Assembly: GCA_030432015.1 (NCBI GenBank)
Contig: JAUIHJ010000003.1
Coordinates: forward strand, 1 to 29,720
Origin: a bacterium
GTDB lineage: Bacteria > Planctomycetota > Planctomycetia > Pirellulales > Pirellulaceae
Length of the DNA: 29,720 bases
Direction of reading: 5' to 3'
The notes under the pieces are model-generated. The model searched no databases, was not told where the DNA came from, and saw only the letters and a list, made by a program, of their open reading frames with translations. Made by a program: the position numbers and the translations under genes. Below, one piece after another: positions 8,698 through 16,877 of this stretch (position 1 is the stretch's first letter; every line of letters begins with the position of its first letter).

Positions 8698-8768
8698 GTG
8701 TCCGGCTCCTGGTTGCTGCTGGTCGTGAGCGTGTCACGCGGAGAAGTCCAACCCCGCGCCGCAGTCGC

Positions 8769-9677
8769 TTAGGTAAGGGCAAGGCCGAGGGCGATGGCGT
8801 CGACCGTGTTGCCGATGTCCTCGCGGACCTCGAGTTCGACGTCCCACATCACGGGATCGTTTCGGCTGGCAAGCGGGGTGCCCGCCTCTGGTCGCTGACA
8901 TGCGCCAAGAGTGAACGTCAGAATATTGGTGCCACGCGTATAGACGATCGTGTTCGTGCCCGTGAATCCCGCGACGGCCTTCTCGTAGAACGCGGTTTTA
9001 TTGGTCGCGTCCCATAGCAGCTGCAGCCGCAGCATGACCGTGGCCACGCCCTCGGGAATCTCGGTGAGCACCTGGTCGTTAAGGTAGAGCGATGTGTTGA
9101 GATTGTTGTTGATCTCCAGCTCCAGCCGTCCGACCTTGTAGGCTGTTCCGCCGAGCGTCAGCACCATCTGCCGGTGCAGCAACGGGCGCAACACGCTGGG
9201 CGTCAACGTCGGCATCGTGGTTCCGTCGGCTTCGTCGGTTGACCCGATGATGTCCAACGCGCAGGAAAGGAGCTGGCTTTGCGCGTCGCTGGCGAACACG
9301 GCCCGATTGACCTTGCACGCATCGTAGCGGAACGCGTCCGCCGCGCTGTGCTTGTTCACGTCCCATACCATCGTCGGGAGCGTCTCGGCTTCGTCGTAGG
9401 TGTACGGGTCCGAGCCAGTCTTGGCACCGCCCACGATGAACGGCAGCAGGTCAGTCAGCTCGTCGGCCCGCGGGTTCCACGTCACCGTGCCATCGACGCC
9501 GATGGTTCCCTCGGCCACCGAGTCTGCCCGCTTGAAGCGCGAACCCGGCATCTCTTCCGGCTCAACGTGCGTGGCCCGCTTCCCGAGCGTGCAGGAGTTG
9601 CACAGGATTTGCTGGGTGGAAGCGCCGCCGCTCGCGCCAAATGCTACTTCGCGTGCGTGTCCAAGGGTGGCTGCCAT
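8769..9677 (-). CDS. Major tail tube protein
   Basis: A 302-residue beta-rich protein beginning MAATLGHAREVAFG. It follows the tail-terminator-containing gene and precedes the chaperone pair and tape measure, which is the normal place of the major tail protein in siphophages. The long alternation of short strands and turns (for example TVTWNPRADELTDLLPFIVGG, KVGRLELEINNNLN) fits a tail tube beta-sandwich fold. No signal peptide, membrane segment or catalytic motif was seen. Expected role: it stacks in rings to form the tail tube through which DNA passes. The family is assigned from size, composition and context. Confidence 0.8.
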   Translation of the reverse strand: MAATLGHAREVAFGASGGASTQQILCNSCTLGKRATHVEPEEMPGSRFKRADSVAEGTIGVDGTVTWNPRADELTDLLPFIVGGAKTGSDPYTYDEAETLPTMVWDVNKHSAADAFRYDACKVNRAVFASDAQSQLLSCALDIIGSTDEADGTTMPTLTPSVLRPLLHRQMVLTLGGTAYKVGRLELEINNNLNTSLYLNDQVLTEIPEGVATVMLRLQLLWDATNKTAFYEKAVAGFTGTNTIVYTRGTNILTFTLGACQRPEAGTPLASRNDPVMWDVELEVREDIGNTVDAIALGLALT

Positions 9678-9689
9678 GTCTGGGGGTCC

Positions 9690-11435
9690 TTATCGGTTCT
9701 CGAATGCAATCGGCAGGACGATGAACGCGCCCGCGTCGTAGTTCTTGGCGAAGCTGGCGGGGTCAAAGACGGCCTTGTCGCTGATGCGTGTATGACTGAC
9801 GAAGGCTGCGGCTGGCAGGTCGGACAAGTTGAACGCGTCCATTAGTTGCTTCCGCCACTTCATGACCGTTGCAATATTCTCGGTAGAATCCCTGTTCGAT
9901 TTCCGAAACACGGTGATTTGCGCGGCATACGACCACTCGTCTTGCTCGGTTACGATCGGTCGAAGGCTCACCGGTACGGGACAAACATAAACGCCCTCTG
10001 TCCTACTTTCAAAGTTGAGGGGTAGCTTCTTGGCTAGGATGTCGGCCGAATCGATGCCAGTCAGAATGAGGGCTTGGCACTTCGCGACGATAGCCTCCAC
10101 CGCCAGATAGTGAGGATCGTCGAGCCCGTCGGTGACGTTTACTGCAAGTGGCCCGGAGGATCCGCCACCCGTCTCGAATGCCGACAGCCACCAATAGCCC
10201 TCAGCCAAGGGCACGTCGACCACCCCGTCTCCGGTGCGCGATGCCACCGATGTCCACGTTGGATCTGTCACCCCGCCGTCGAACGTGGCCCCGTAGATCG
10301 TGACCGTGCCGCCCTCGGAGTCCGCTACCGTCGCCGTGGCCCCGGTGCCATCGGCCTTATCGACCGCCGTCAGAGTGACATCTCCAATCGTGCCCGATGC
10401 TGCCGCGTGCTGAAACACTCCGATGTCGGTGTTGACTGGGCTTCCGGCAGAACGAACCGCAGCACCACCACCAGCCGTTGTGTTGACCGTGAAATCGCCG
10501 CCAGCCGCATCGGTGAACGGGTCCGCCGTTAGCGTCACGTCGTCGGTTCCTGCTGTGAGGTTCTGACGGGCTCCGCTGGTGTTCGCCCCGTAGGCGTTGT
10601 TTCGGTTGCCGCCGACGAACGTAGGCGCGGCTGTGAAGTTGACGCCCCAGCCGCCATTGCCGTAATTGATGACGTTGCGGAAGTACACGCTTGTCGACGA
10701 TGACACCGAACTAACTCCGTCGCCAGTGTTGTTCGCGATCACGCTGTCTGTGATCCTCAGATGCCGCCGTGCATCTCGGGTGATCGTTACACCAGCACCG
10801 TTTGCCCACACGCGGCACCGGGAAAGGGTGAGCGATACCGCGTTTGTATTGAACTGCCCGCCATTGACGCCTGCCGTTGCGTTGTCGTGGAGGTTGCAGC
10901 CACAGAGGTGGGTGTAGTTGCCAGAGTTGCGAACGCCGTAGCCCGTGCAATTCTTGATTTCTGTGTCCGTGATGCGCAATTGATTCATCAGGAAATCAAC
11001 CACCCAGTCGCCACTAATCCCATTCGAGCATCCGTCGATCACGCAATCGGCAATACACACGCCTTCGCTGACACCTGTCGCCGCGAACCCCTTGCCGCGA
11101 GTGGATGCCGTGTGCGTCAGCTCCAGGTGTGCGAACGTCGCATCAAATATGGCTCCGATTGAGAATAGCGTCAGGCTGTTCGTCGCACTCGTTATCGTTG
11201 GTCGCCCATCGCGAGCACCGGGCGTGGTCATGTACCCTTCGATGCGCAGTCCAGTAGGTGGCGTGAGAGTAGAGGTCAACGCGTACGGGGCCGACGCTTT
11301 CACGTAGCCCCGATCCGCACCGCTGGTTGCCGTGGTGCAGAGCTTTCCAAGCGTCGCCCACGCGTTGCCCGCCCCTTCGGACGTGCCCGCGTTGCTGTCG
11401 TTTCCGACATCGCCGTCAACGTAATAGGTGGCCAA
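9690..11435 (-). CDS. Beta-helix domain fused to tail-terminator-like domain
   Basis: A 581-residue protein with three visible parts. Residues 1-345 begin ATYYVDGDVGNDSNAGTS, the usual opening of secreted or tailspike right-handed beta-helix proteins, and continue with helix-rung patterns (ITDTEIKNCTGYGV, ITDSVIANNTGDGV). Residues about 347-435 look like a beta-sandwich linker (GTIGDVTLTAVDKADGTGA). Residues about 440-581 (LAVEAIVAKCQALI ... YAAQITVF ... IVLPIAFENR) resemble the small alpha/beta tail terminator proteins of siphophages. The gene sits between a gpG/gpS-like protein and the tail tube, exactly the tail terminator slot. The start appears to be TTG at 11435, preceded by GAGG. Joining a carbohydrate-binding or cleaving helix to a terminator is unusual. 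Confidence 0.75.
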   Translation of the reverse strand: MATYYVDGDVGNDSNAGTSEGAGNAWATLGKLCTTATSGADRGYVKASAPYALTSTLTPPTGLRIEGYMTTPGARDGRPTITSATNSLTLFSIGAIFDATFAHLELTHTASTRGKGFAATGVSEGVCIADCVIDGCSNGISGDWVVDFLMNQLRITDTEIKNCTGYGVRNSGNYTHLCGCNLHDNATAGVNGGQFNTNAVSLTLSRCRVWANGAGVTITRDARRHLRITDSVIANNTGDGVSSVSSSTSVYFRNVINYGNGGWGVNFTAAPTFVGGNRNNAYGANTSGARQNLTAGTDDVTLTADPFTDAAGGDFTVNTTAGGGAAVRSAGSPVNTDIGVFQHAAASGTIGDVTLTAVDKADGTGATATVADSEGGTVTIYGATFDGGVTDPTWTSVASRTGDGVVDVPLAEGYWWLSAFETGGGSSGPLAVNVTDGLDDPHYLAVEAIVAKCQALILTGIDSADILAKKLPLNFESRTEGVYVCPVPVSLRPIVTEQDEWSYAAQITVFRKSNRDSTENIATVMKWRKQLMDAFNLSDLPAAAFVSHTRISDKAVFDPASFAKNYDAGAFIVLPIAFENR

Positions 11436-11448
11436 AACTCACGACCTC

Positions 11449-11814
11449 TTAGACAGCGGGTGCGTCAGGAATCGAATCGTCGAACAATTGAGCAAGGTGC
11501 GTAATCGCAGGCAGGCACCGAGAAGCGAACTGGCTGTTGTTCGCTGGCACCTGATCCTTGAAGTGGATCTTTACCAGCCCTACGCGAGCAGCGGCCGCAG
11601 GAAGCGTATCGTCCTGGGTGGCGTTCGCGATCAATCCTCCGCCGTCCGCAGCGGCCCAGAAATGGGCGATTATCTCGTCCACTCGATCGGCGACTTGCTC
11701 TTTGTAGGTTTGCTTCTGTTCGGGGGTGCCCTCAGGCCCGAGAATACTGAAATGCTCGATTGCTCCAACAACTTGCCCTGCCAAAAATGCGATGTCTGCC
11801 TGTGCGTTTGCCAT
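11449..11814 (-). CDS. Conserved-looking head-tail region protein, unknown function
   Basis: A 121-residue mainly helical protein (MANAQADIAFLAGQVVGAIEHF...) with a GGGAG ribosome site about 8 bases before the ATG. It ends 13 bases before the TTG start of the beta-helix fusion gene. No motif, signal peptide or membrane segment stands out. The gene lies between the morphogenesis protein and the tail terminator, so a minor connector or accessory tail role is possible, but the sequence does not show one. Confidence 0.65.
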   Translation of the reverse strand: MANAQADIAFLAGQVVGAIEHFSILGPEGTPEQKQTYKEQVADRVDEIIAHFWAAADGGGLIANATQDDTLPAAAARVGLVKIHFKDQVPANNSQFASRCLPAITHLAQLFDDSIPDAPAV

Positions 11815-11834
11815 ATTACTGCTCCCGTTCGTGG

Positions 11835-12260
11835 TTAAATGGAACCGTCAATTGTGGTCGCGATAAACGTCTCGCAGGCATCGACCGCCACCTCGGACAG
11901 CCCGAGAAACTCCCGCTGCGGAATGTTGCGTTTCGTGCTTCCGAAGTTCTGCGCCCCAGCGTACACGATCGAAGAGCTTACGCCGTAGGTCATCGACCGG
12001 GCCTGCATCTCGAAGATCGAGCCCGCGCCGCCAGTCGCCGCCCGCGGCGTCGCGCCGGACAAGATCAGCAGCGGATGGGGCAGGTTGTCCTTTCGCGGCA
12101 GCCAGGCGACTCCCTCGGGCGTTTCGCTGCGCTCGAAATGGCCACCAATGTCGCGGGCAATGATCGTTTGGCAATCCCGGAACGCGTCCGAGAGATCAGC
12201 GGTGCGCAGTTCGCGCTTGATCTCGTCGAGCATTTCCGGGAGTTTCAGCACACTGGTCAT
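11835..12260 (-). CDS. Phage virion morphogenesis protein (Mu gpG / P2 gpS type)
   Basis: A 141-residue protein with a helical N-terminus, a central GVAWLPRKDN segment and the C-terminal signature PQREFLGLSE followed by a final helix. The pattern of W-x-P...KR, I/L-L-x-x-SG and PxREFLGLS is characteristic of the tail-completion or virion morphogenesis family of Mu and P2. In that family the protein helps join or complete tails at the head-tail interface. It follows a connector-sized gene whose stop lies directly against its ATG, with the two coupled. Confidence 0.8.
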   Translation of the reverse strand: MTSVLKLPEMLDEIKRELRTADLSDAFRDCQTIIARDIGGHFERSETPEGVAWLPRKDNLPHPLLILSGATPRAATGGAGSIFEMQARSMTYGVSSSIVYAGAQNFGSTKRNIPQREFLGLSEVAVDACETFIATTIDGSI

Positions 12261-12587
12261 CTATTCTTTCCGTCCAATCACGGCCCACTGTGCCCCGTCT
12301 CCGCGGTCCGGCGGGATGGCCACGATGTTCCACACTTCCGAGCCGATCGTGATCGAGTCGCCGATCTTCGGCACGTTTCCGTCCATGTTCTCGGCCCAGA
12401 TCGCGAACGCCTGATCGTCCGCCTGCACGTCGAAGATCCCTGACCCGCTTAACGCGGAGGCGTTAAACCCGGTCCGCTTGACCTTGGCATCTGCCGTGAT
12501 CGTAGTCCCGGCCTGGTTGATGTAGGTCGCGACCTCCACGCCGTCCACAAACGCCCACGCGCCGCTGTAGTCGATGACTCCCGCCAT
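12261..12587 (-). CDS. Head-tail connector/stopper-like protein
   Basis: A 108-residue beta-rich protein (MAGVIDYSGAWAFVDGVEV...). The segment PKIGDSITIGSEVWNIVAI resembles the small beta-barrel head closure or stopper proteins, which commonly carry a GDxIxxxGxxWxV pattern. It is followed directly by the gpG/gpS-like gene. The assignment is a structural guess from size, pattern and neighbours; no catalytic residues are expected. Confidence 0.65.
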   Translation of the reverse strand: MAGVIDYSGAWAFVDGVEVATYINQAGTTITADAKVKRTGFNASALSGSGIFDVQADDQAFAIWAENMDGNVPKIGDSITIGSEVWNIVAIPPDRGDGAQWAVIGRKE

Positions 12588-12594
12588 TGGTCGC

Positions 12595-12810
12595 TCATGG
12601 GGTATAGGTGGTGCTGACGATGCCGGGCGAACGCTGCGCGATCTGCCTGTTCAGGAAGTCCAACTCGTCGTAGAGGCTCTTCTTGTACCCGACGAAATCC
12701 GGGTTGACCCCGCCGCCGCCGCTGTTCGGCAGGTCGAGCCCATCATCCGCTAGCGCCGCGATCTTGGCCTCGACGGCCGTGCGGCGTGTCTTGAGGTCCG
12801 CAACGGTCAT
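12595..12810 (-). CDS. Small head-tail joining-like protein (71 aa)
   Basis: A 71-residue protein with an N-terminal helix (LKTRRTAVEAKIAALADDG), a Gly-rich loop (SGGGGVN) and a second helix (KKSLYDELDFLNRQIAQ). Size, helix-turn-helix-like layout and place at the start of the connector cluster recall gpW-type head-tail joining proteins, although I cannot confirm that family. It lies 4 bases after the preceding gene and 8 bases before the next. Confidence 0.65.
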   Translation of the reverse strand: MTVADLKTRRTAVEAKIAALADDGLDLPNSGGGGVNPDFVGYKKSLYDELDFLNRQIAQRSPGIVSTTYTP

Positions 12811-12813
12811 GGC

Positions 12814-13218
12814 CTACTCTTCGATGATGGTGACGCGGAAGTTCCACGCGCGGGTGTCGGTGATATTGAGGGCCAGCACAACCTGCGCGATGGCCTCCGA
12901 TTCGTCCACTGCCCAGACCTCATGGGGTGGCAGTTCGCCCGTCTTGCTCCGGCCGTTGACGCGGCACAGTCGCAATGGCGCGGGCGTTCCAGTCTCCCGC
13001 AGCCACTTGCCGACTCGGACGCGCCCATTCTGGAAGAACTCGGGCCCGGCTTCCTTTGCCGCCGCGAGGGCCTGGGTGGGTGTCAATCGATTAGGCGGCA
13101 TCGGTGGGTGTTTGGGCGTCGAGGCCTTTTGCGGCTCCTGTGTCGCGACTGGGGCGGCCTCGGCGGTATCGCTGGCGGTCGTCTTGGTCTGCGGCTGCTT
13201 GGTAGTTGCTTTCGCCAT
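12814..13218 (-). CDS. Hypothetical protein downstream of capsid terminator
   Basis: A 134-residue protein whose first 45 residues are low-complexity Thr/Ala/Pro/Lys (MAKATTKQPQTKTTASDTAE). It then has a compact domain containing KWLRETGTPAPLRL, VWAVDESEAIAQ and a closing beta strand FRVTIIEE. The start is fixed by an AGGACCGTG leader. It is the first gene after the capsid terminator hairpin, so its expression is probably lower than that of the capsid gene. Not recognised; possibly a structural or assembly accessory. Confidence 0.7.
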   Translation of the reverse strand: MAKATTKQPQTKTTASDTAEAAPVATQEPQKASTPKHPPMPPNRLTPTQALAAAKEAGPEFFQNGRVRVGKWLRETGTPAPLRLCRVNGRSKTGELPPHEVWAVDESEAIAQVVLALNITDTRAWNFRVTIIEE

Positions 13219-13243
13219 CGTTCACGGTCCTCATGTAGTTGGT

Positions 13244-13277
13244 AAAAAAGCCGCTCGGGTCTTGACTCCCGAGCGGC
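13244..13277 (-). terminator. Intrinsic terminator after major capsid gene
   Basis: Minus-strand RNA would fold into a perfect 10-bp GC-rich stem (GCCGCTCGGG with CCCGAGCGGC, 8-base loop) followed immediately by six U residues. It lies between the capsid stop and the next gene, making a textbook rho-independent terminator or partial attenuator. Confidence 0.9.
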
Positions 13278-13315
13278 CCCGTCCGTCGTCACACCCCGAA
13301 GAAAAGAGCGTCTCG

Positions 13316-14491
13316 TTACCCGGTCGCCTTGACCATTTGACGCGGCTCGGCAACTGCCATGGCGCCACGTTCGCTGATCTTGAATCGTTCCACGATGTCG
13401 TGGGTGAATTCCATCTCGGAATTGCGTGGGGCCTGCTCGACTTGGGCAGGCCAGTTTTCCATGTACCAGAACGCTTCCATGGGGTTGCCGATGAACCACG
13501 TGGTTGCCGATCCGGTTCGCAGCCCGACATAGCGGCTACTGATGATGTTGGCCGTCTGGTAATCGCCGGCCAGAACATTGCCGCCCAGCGTGACGTTGCT
13601 CGTGTTGGTCGTGTGACGCAACTCGGTGGCCGACAGGATGCGCTGAGCGGTACGCTTCAACGCCGTCGGTACGATCAGCGTGTTAGGCGTCACCATCACG
13701 GGTTCGCCGGTCTCGGGGTTCGTCATCGCGTCGAACAGCAGTTCGGCGACCTCAATGTCCGTCCAGTCTTGCAGCGGCGTCGAGGCACTGAGGTTATCCC
13801 AATCGTGCGTCCCGCTGTTGTCGCCGTAGGTTGCGATGGCCGCCGATCCGTTGCGGCGGTAAGCGCTTGTGATGCCAAGCACCACGTCCAGAACGCGCTT
13901 CTCCTTGTTAATGAGGATCACGCGGGCATTGTCGCGAGCACGCTGCAACACCAGGTTCGTGCGGTCGAAGAAGATCGCTTCCTTCGTGACCGGCACGATG
14001 AGCCCCCGCTTGATGGTCGCCGGGGTCTCAATCCAGTACTCCGACACGCCGGCCAGCGGATAAGGGTGCCCTTCGCTGATCGCTTCGGCGTCGTCACCCA
14101 AGGCGCTCACGCCAGGGATCTTCTCGCCGTCGAATTCGGTCGGAATCGTGCGGGCACACCGCGAAGCCACGAACTCGGGGTCAGCCAGCTCTTGCAGCAC
14201 TTGGCTGTAGATGATTTGGCCCGTGATGTTCGCGAAGTTGGCGGTGCTGACGCCGGCTTCCACCAGATTGATGCCCTGGTCGGACGTTCTTCCGCGTCGC
14301 CGCATTGACCACGAGTTTCGGATCTCCATGCCGTCCTCGACGAAGTTGTCGAACACGTCTGCAAGGCGGAAGTCCTGCGGAGCCATTTCGCCCTTCTCAA
14401 TGGCGAGGGCAAGGTCATCCCAATAGCGGTCCGCGTTGCCGTCATTGGTTGCGGCTTCCAGAAGCTGGACTTCTTGGCGAGCGTTGAACAT
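13316..14491 (-). CDS. Major capsid protein
   Basis: A 391-residue protein starting MFNARQEVQLLEAATNDG at 14491. The start is chosen over an upstream one at 14614 because AGGAGA lies about 9 bases before the ATG and the upstream extension is basic low-complexity sequence. The protein is evenly mixed alpha/beta. It has an N-terminal charged helical arm, a middle region RGLIVPVTKEAIFFDRTNLVL typical of capsid spine segments, and a C-terminal WPAQVEQAP segment common in capsid proteins. The gene order protease, decoration-like protein, this gene, terminator, connectors supports the call. An HK97-like fold is expected from the order but not demonstrated. Confidence 0.85.
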   Translation of the reverse strand: MFNARQEVQLLEAATNDGNADRYWDDLALAIEKGEMAPQDFRLADVFDNFVEDGMEIRNSWSMRRRGRTSDQGINLVEAGVSTANFANITGQIIYSQVLQELADPEFVASRCARTIPTEFDGEKIPGVSALGDDAEAISEGHPYPLAGVSEYWIETPATIKRGLIVPVTKEAIFFDRTNLVLQRARDNARVILINKEKRVLDVVLGITSAYRRNGSAAIATYGDNSGTHDWDNLSASTPLQDWTDIEVAELLFDAMTNPETGEPVMVTPNTLIVPTALKRTAQRILSATELRHTTNTSNVTLGGNVLAGDYQTANIISSRYVGLRTGSATTWFIGNPMEAFWYMENWPAQVEQAPRNSEMEFTHDIVERFKISERGAMAVAEPRQMVKATG

Positions 14492-14552
14492 TTCCGATTC
14501 TCCTGGGAGCCTGCTGGTTCGTGGGTTGTGGCTTGTTGGTTCGGTGAGTTGG

Positions 14553-15281
14553 TTAGCGCGTCTGGCCGCCGGTAACAAGATCAACGCGGAGCGTCTCAAC
14601 GGTCGTAGCGGCACCGTTCTTGATTCCGTATCCGTATTTCATCGCCGCCGCGCTCGTGATGTCCTTATCCTTCATCTTGTAGACCAGAGTCCCATCGATG
14701 AAAAACATCAGGTCCATCTTCTGCGAGCTTGTCGGTTGTGTGACGATGCGAAGCGCCTGGAATGCCGATGCCGTTCCGGCGACGTGCGCAACGCCGTCGA
14801 GCGAATTCGCGGCAGTCAACTCGACGGTTTCCTGGGTGGTCGCGTTGCTGAATTCCACGTGCCAGTTCAAGCCGCCGTCGACCTTGAAGAAGCACGCGCC
14901 CGAGTAGTTGGCTGGAGGTCCTGCCCCATCGTCAACTAGCGTGTTTGCGATCGCCGCCGAGCTGAACCCAACGAAGATGTTGGCATCGTCCGTCGCTCCC
15001 TCGGTGAACTGAACGAGACTAGTCACGTCCAGAGGTTTGCTTGGCGCGAATAGGAAATTGTCCTTGGTCGTGAAGACATAGGCCTCGTCGTTATTCGCGA
15101 CGGTGCCATCGCTGGGCGTAATCGCAATGACGCCGTTGGCCGAGTCCTCGACGGTGACGCTACCCGAGTCGGTGAGCGTCGAGGTCCAGAGGTCGCCGGT
15201 CACGTAGTATCGAAAATCGTCGAGCAAGACGGCGGTCAGCAGTGCCAAATCGACGATCGAGGGAATTGAAAGCAGTTTCAT
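14553..15281 (-). CDS. Head decoration / lectin-like structural protein
   Basis: A 242-residue protein with a hydrophobic N-terminal stretch (KLLSIPSIVDLALLTAVLLDD), followed by a beta-rich domain with the lectin-like pattern W..YVTGDLWTSTLTDSGSVTV and later LMFFIDGTLVYKMKDK. GGAG precedes the ATG at 15281. Its place between protease-scaffold and capsid is where head decoration or auxiliary capsid proteins are encoded. A concanavalin-like sandwich fold is suggested by the pattern only. The N-terminal hydrophobic segment could be a signal-like or head-targeting segment. Confidence 0.65.
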   Translation of the reverse strand: MKLLSIPSIVDLALLTAVLLDDFRYYVTGDLWTSTLTDSGSVTVEDSANGVIAITPSDGTVANNDEAYVFTTKDNFLFAPSKPLDVTSLVQFTEGATDDANIFVGFSSAAIANTLVDDGAGPPANYSGACFFKVDGGLNWHVEFSNATTQETVELTAANSLDGVAHVAGTASAFQALRIVTQPTSSQKMDLMFFIDGTLVYKMKDKDITSAAAMKYGYGIKNGAATTVETLRVDLVTGGQTR

Positions 15282-15343
15282 CGGTTCGGCTCCGTGGCGT
15301 TGTGAGTGGTTCGCGTGGCGTTAGGTTGTGCGGTGGGCGGCGA

Positions 15344-16495
15344 TCAGCTCGGCAAGCGGAAGCGGCTCTTTGGCTTCTCGGCGCGGACGGATTCACGCAT
15401 CTCGTCGTAGGTCTTGCTGCCGTTGCGTGCCGCGCCCTTGGTCTTGATCGTGGGCTTGGTGACGGCGGTCTGCTCGACAAGCTCGAAGCTCTCGACGAGG
15501 TCCGCGGCGGCTTGTTTGCTCGGGGCGGCCTTGACCAGTCGCTTGCGAGCGTCGCTCAGGTCCGACATCGTGAAGCCCTTGGCCTCGATCAGGTCGCGGG
15601 CGTGCAGCTCGATTTCAAGCCGCTCGACCCTGGATTCCGCCATCGCGGCCTCTTCGTCGGCGGGCGCGTCCTCGGCCGGTGCGTCCGAAACGGCATCGAC
15701 CACGCCAGAGCGGGCCTTGAGAAGCTGCTTGATCTTCGCCAGGATCGCGGCATCGTCGCCGCCCTCGTTGAAGATCGCGATAATCATGTCCTGAAACGCG
15801 TAGTCGATCTGCTCTTCCGGGCTAATCGTCGGCATCTCGTCGACCATCGCCTCGGGATCCGCCATCGGATCGTCCATTTCCAGCAGCTCGAGCAGGCACT
15901 TGGCGGGCTTGGACTTCTCGGCGAGCGGCTCGAGGAACGCTTTGCGGGTGATCTGCTTGGGCTTTGCCATTTCGGCGGGCTCCTCGATGGTGGATTCGTG
16001 CAGGCCGGCAACCGTGGCGGGATTCCGCACCAGGTCAACGGAACGTACTCGGGTGATTTCTTCGACGACGTGCCATCCGTTCTCAGCGTCTCGGCGCGTG
16101 CCGCGGGCGTTGATCGACAGGCCCAGCCGCTTGCCGCCGTCGCGCTCGGCACGCTCAAGGACCATTTCGGTCAGCGGGTGGCTCTTGAGATACTCGAGGT
16201 CGCCCCAATTGCCGGAGCCTTCGCGGAACGTGACGTTTCGCAACCAGCCCCAGCCCTCGGACATGCCGCGGGAGGCGGCCGCATCGGCTGGATGATCGAT
16301 GTTGACCTCTGCCCCTTCGAGCATCGCAACGGCGCCGCGGCTCGCGTCGGATGAATAGCGCCGTTGCTTGTCGGGAGCTTCGAGCCCGAGAATGTGGACG
16401 CCTCGAATGATGCCGGCCTCGCGGTCGATGCGGCATTCGCCGGACCATGTGTCCTCGCGGAGGTCGACTTCGGGCGTGGTTGCTGCTTGGCTCAT
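15344..16495 (-). CDS. Prohead maturation protease with C-terminal scaffold
   Basis: A 383-residue protein starting MSQAATTPEVDLRED at 16495; the frame stays open to 16837, but that extension looks like a separate decayed gene. Residues about 20-165 form the protease: NIDHP (His about 68), GLSINARG (Ser about 127) and VRSVDLVRNPAT (about 150-161) match the His/Ser-type prohead protease family, which cleaves scaffold and capsid during head maturation. The remainder is acidic and helical (MDDPMADPEAMVDEMPTISP), as expected of a built-in scaffold, ending in a basic tail. No good ribosome site is visible before the ATG. Separation from the portal gene by a lysis-like insert is unusual. Confidence 0.85.
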   Translation of the reverse strand: MSQAATTPEVDLREDTWSGECRIDREAGIIRGVHILGLEAPDKQRRYSSDASRGAVAMLEGAEVNIDHPADAAASRGMSEGWGWLRNVTFREGSGNWGDLEYLKSHPLTEMVLERAERDGGKRLGLSINARGTRRDAENGWHVVEEITRVRSVDLVRNPATVAGLHESTIEEPAEMAKPKQITRKAFLEPLAEKSKPAKCLLELLEMDDPMADPEAMVDEMPTISPEEQIDYAFQDMIIAIFNEGGDDAAILAKIKQLLKARSGVVDAVSDAPAEDAPADEEAAMAESRVERLEIELHARDLIEAKGFTMSDLSDARKRLVKAAPSKQAAADLVESFELVEQTAVTKPTIKTKGAARNGSKTYDEMRESVRAEKPKSRFRLPS

Positions 16496-16518
16496 GGCCA
16501 AAAGAATAGGGCTGGCGT

Positions 16519-16533
16519 GTCCTACTTTCAAAA
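16519..16533 (-). repeat. Recurring word TTTGAAAGTAGGACA
   Basis: The 15-base minus-strand word occurs here upstream of the protease, again inside the beta-helix gene (9999-10013), and as its 11-base core upstream of the terminase region (25191-25201). By rough count one shared 15-mer is expected by chance in this length, so significance is weak. Confidence 0.3.
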
Positions 16534-16542
16534 TAGCGCACA

Positions 16543-16576
16543 AAAAGCCCGCCAGGCGATAAGACCTGGAAGGCTC
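16543..16576 (-). terminator. Intrinsic terminator before the protease gene
   Basis: Minus-strand RNA forms AGCC-UU-CCAGG, an 8-base loop, CCUGG-CG-GGCU, then a run of five U. It lies after the decayed small gene and before the protease start, so it separates the lysis-like insert from the head genes. Confidence 0.6.
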
Positions 16577-16611
16577 TGGAAGGGTGCGGCGATTGCCGCG
16601 ACGATGAGCGT

Positions 16612-16798
16612 TACCGGCATGCACGACCCGCAAACGGACGGGCCGCCAGACGCAGCACGTTGCGAATCGGCTGGCCACGCTGGAGGTTGCCGGACACCGC
16701 GCGACCGCGGCATTGGCCGGGGGTGCGGCGTCAACGGGCGGCGCGAACGTGGCGAATGGCAGGGCGAGAAGGGCGAACAGAATCAGAAGGGCCTTCAT
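16612..16798 (-). pseudogene. Decayed small secreted protein gene
   Basis: An ATG at 16798 opens a classical signal peptide (MKALLILFALLALPFATF followed by APPVDAAPPANA, a plausible cleavage region). About 35 codons in, the frame continues as improbable Arg/Cys-rich sequence into the protease frame. If one G is restored near the GCGCGGTGTCC stretch, the frame instead continues as GNLQRGQPIRNVLRLAA and stops at 16612, which looks protein-like. I therefore read it as a small secreted or periplasmic protein with a frameshift, or a sequencing error. It follows the metalloprotease gene, so it may have belonged to the lysis-like insert. Confidence 0.45.
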
Positions 16799-16877
16799 TG
16801 GGTGAACCTCGCTGGTTAGGGGAACATCGAACATCATCGAGAGCGGGAAGTCTATCGCAACATCGCGGCCGACACAA

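Noticed and set aside
12683..14308. 541-codon plus-strand frame across capsid and neighbours
   Set aside because: Antisense to the capsid and three other convincing genes; protein is Arg/His/Val-rich as expected for a GC-rich shadow frame, with no domain.
15242..16354. 370-codon plus-strand frame
   Set aside because: Antisense to the prohead protease; composition is a shadow of the scaffold region (long Arg/Leu/Asp runs).
16496..16837. 114-residue N-terminal extension of the protease
   Set aside because: It contains a signal peptide followed by improbable Arg/Cys sequence and is separated from the protease start by a terminator hairpin.
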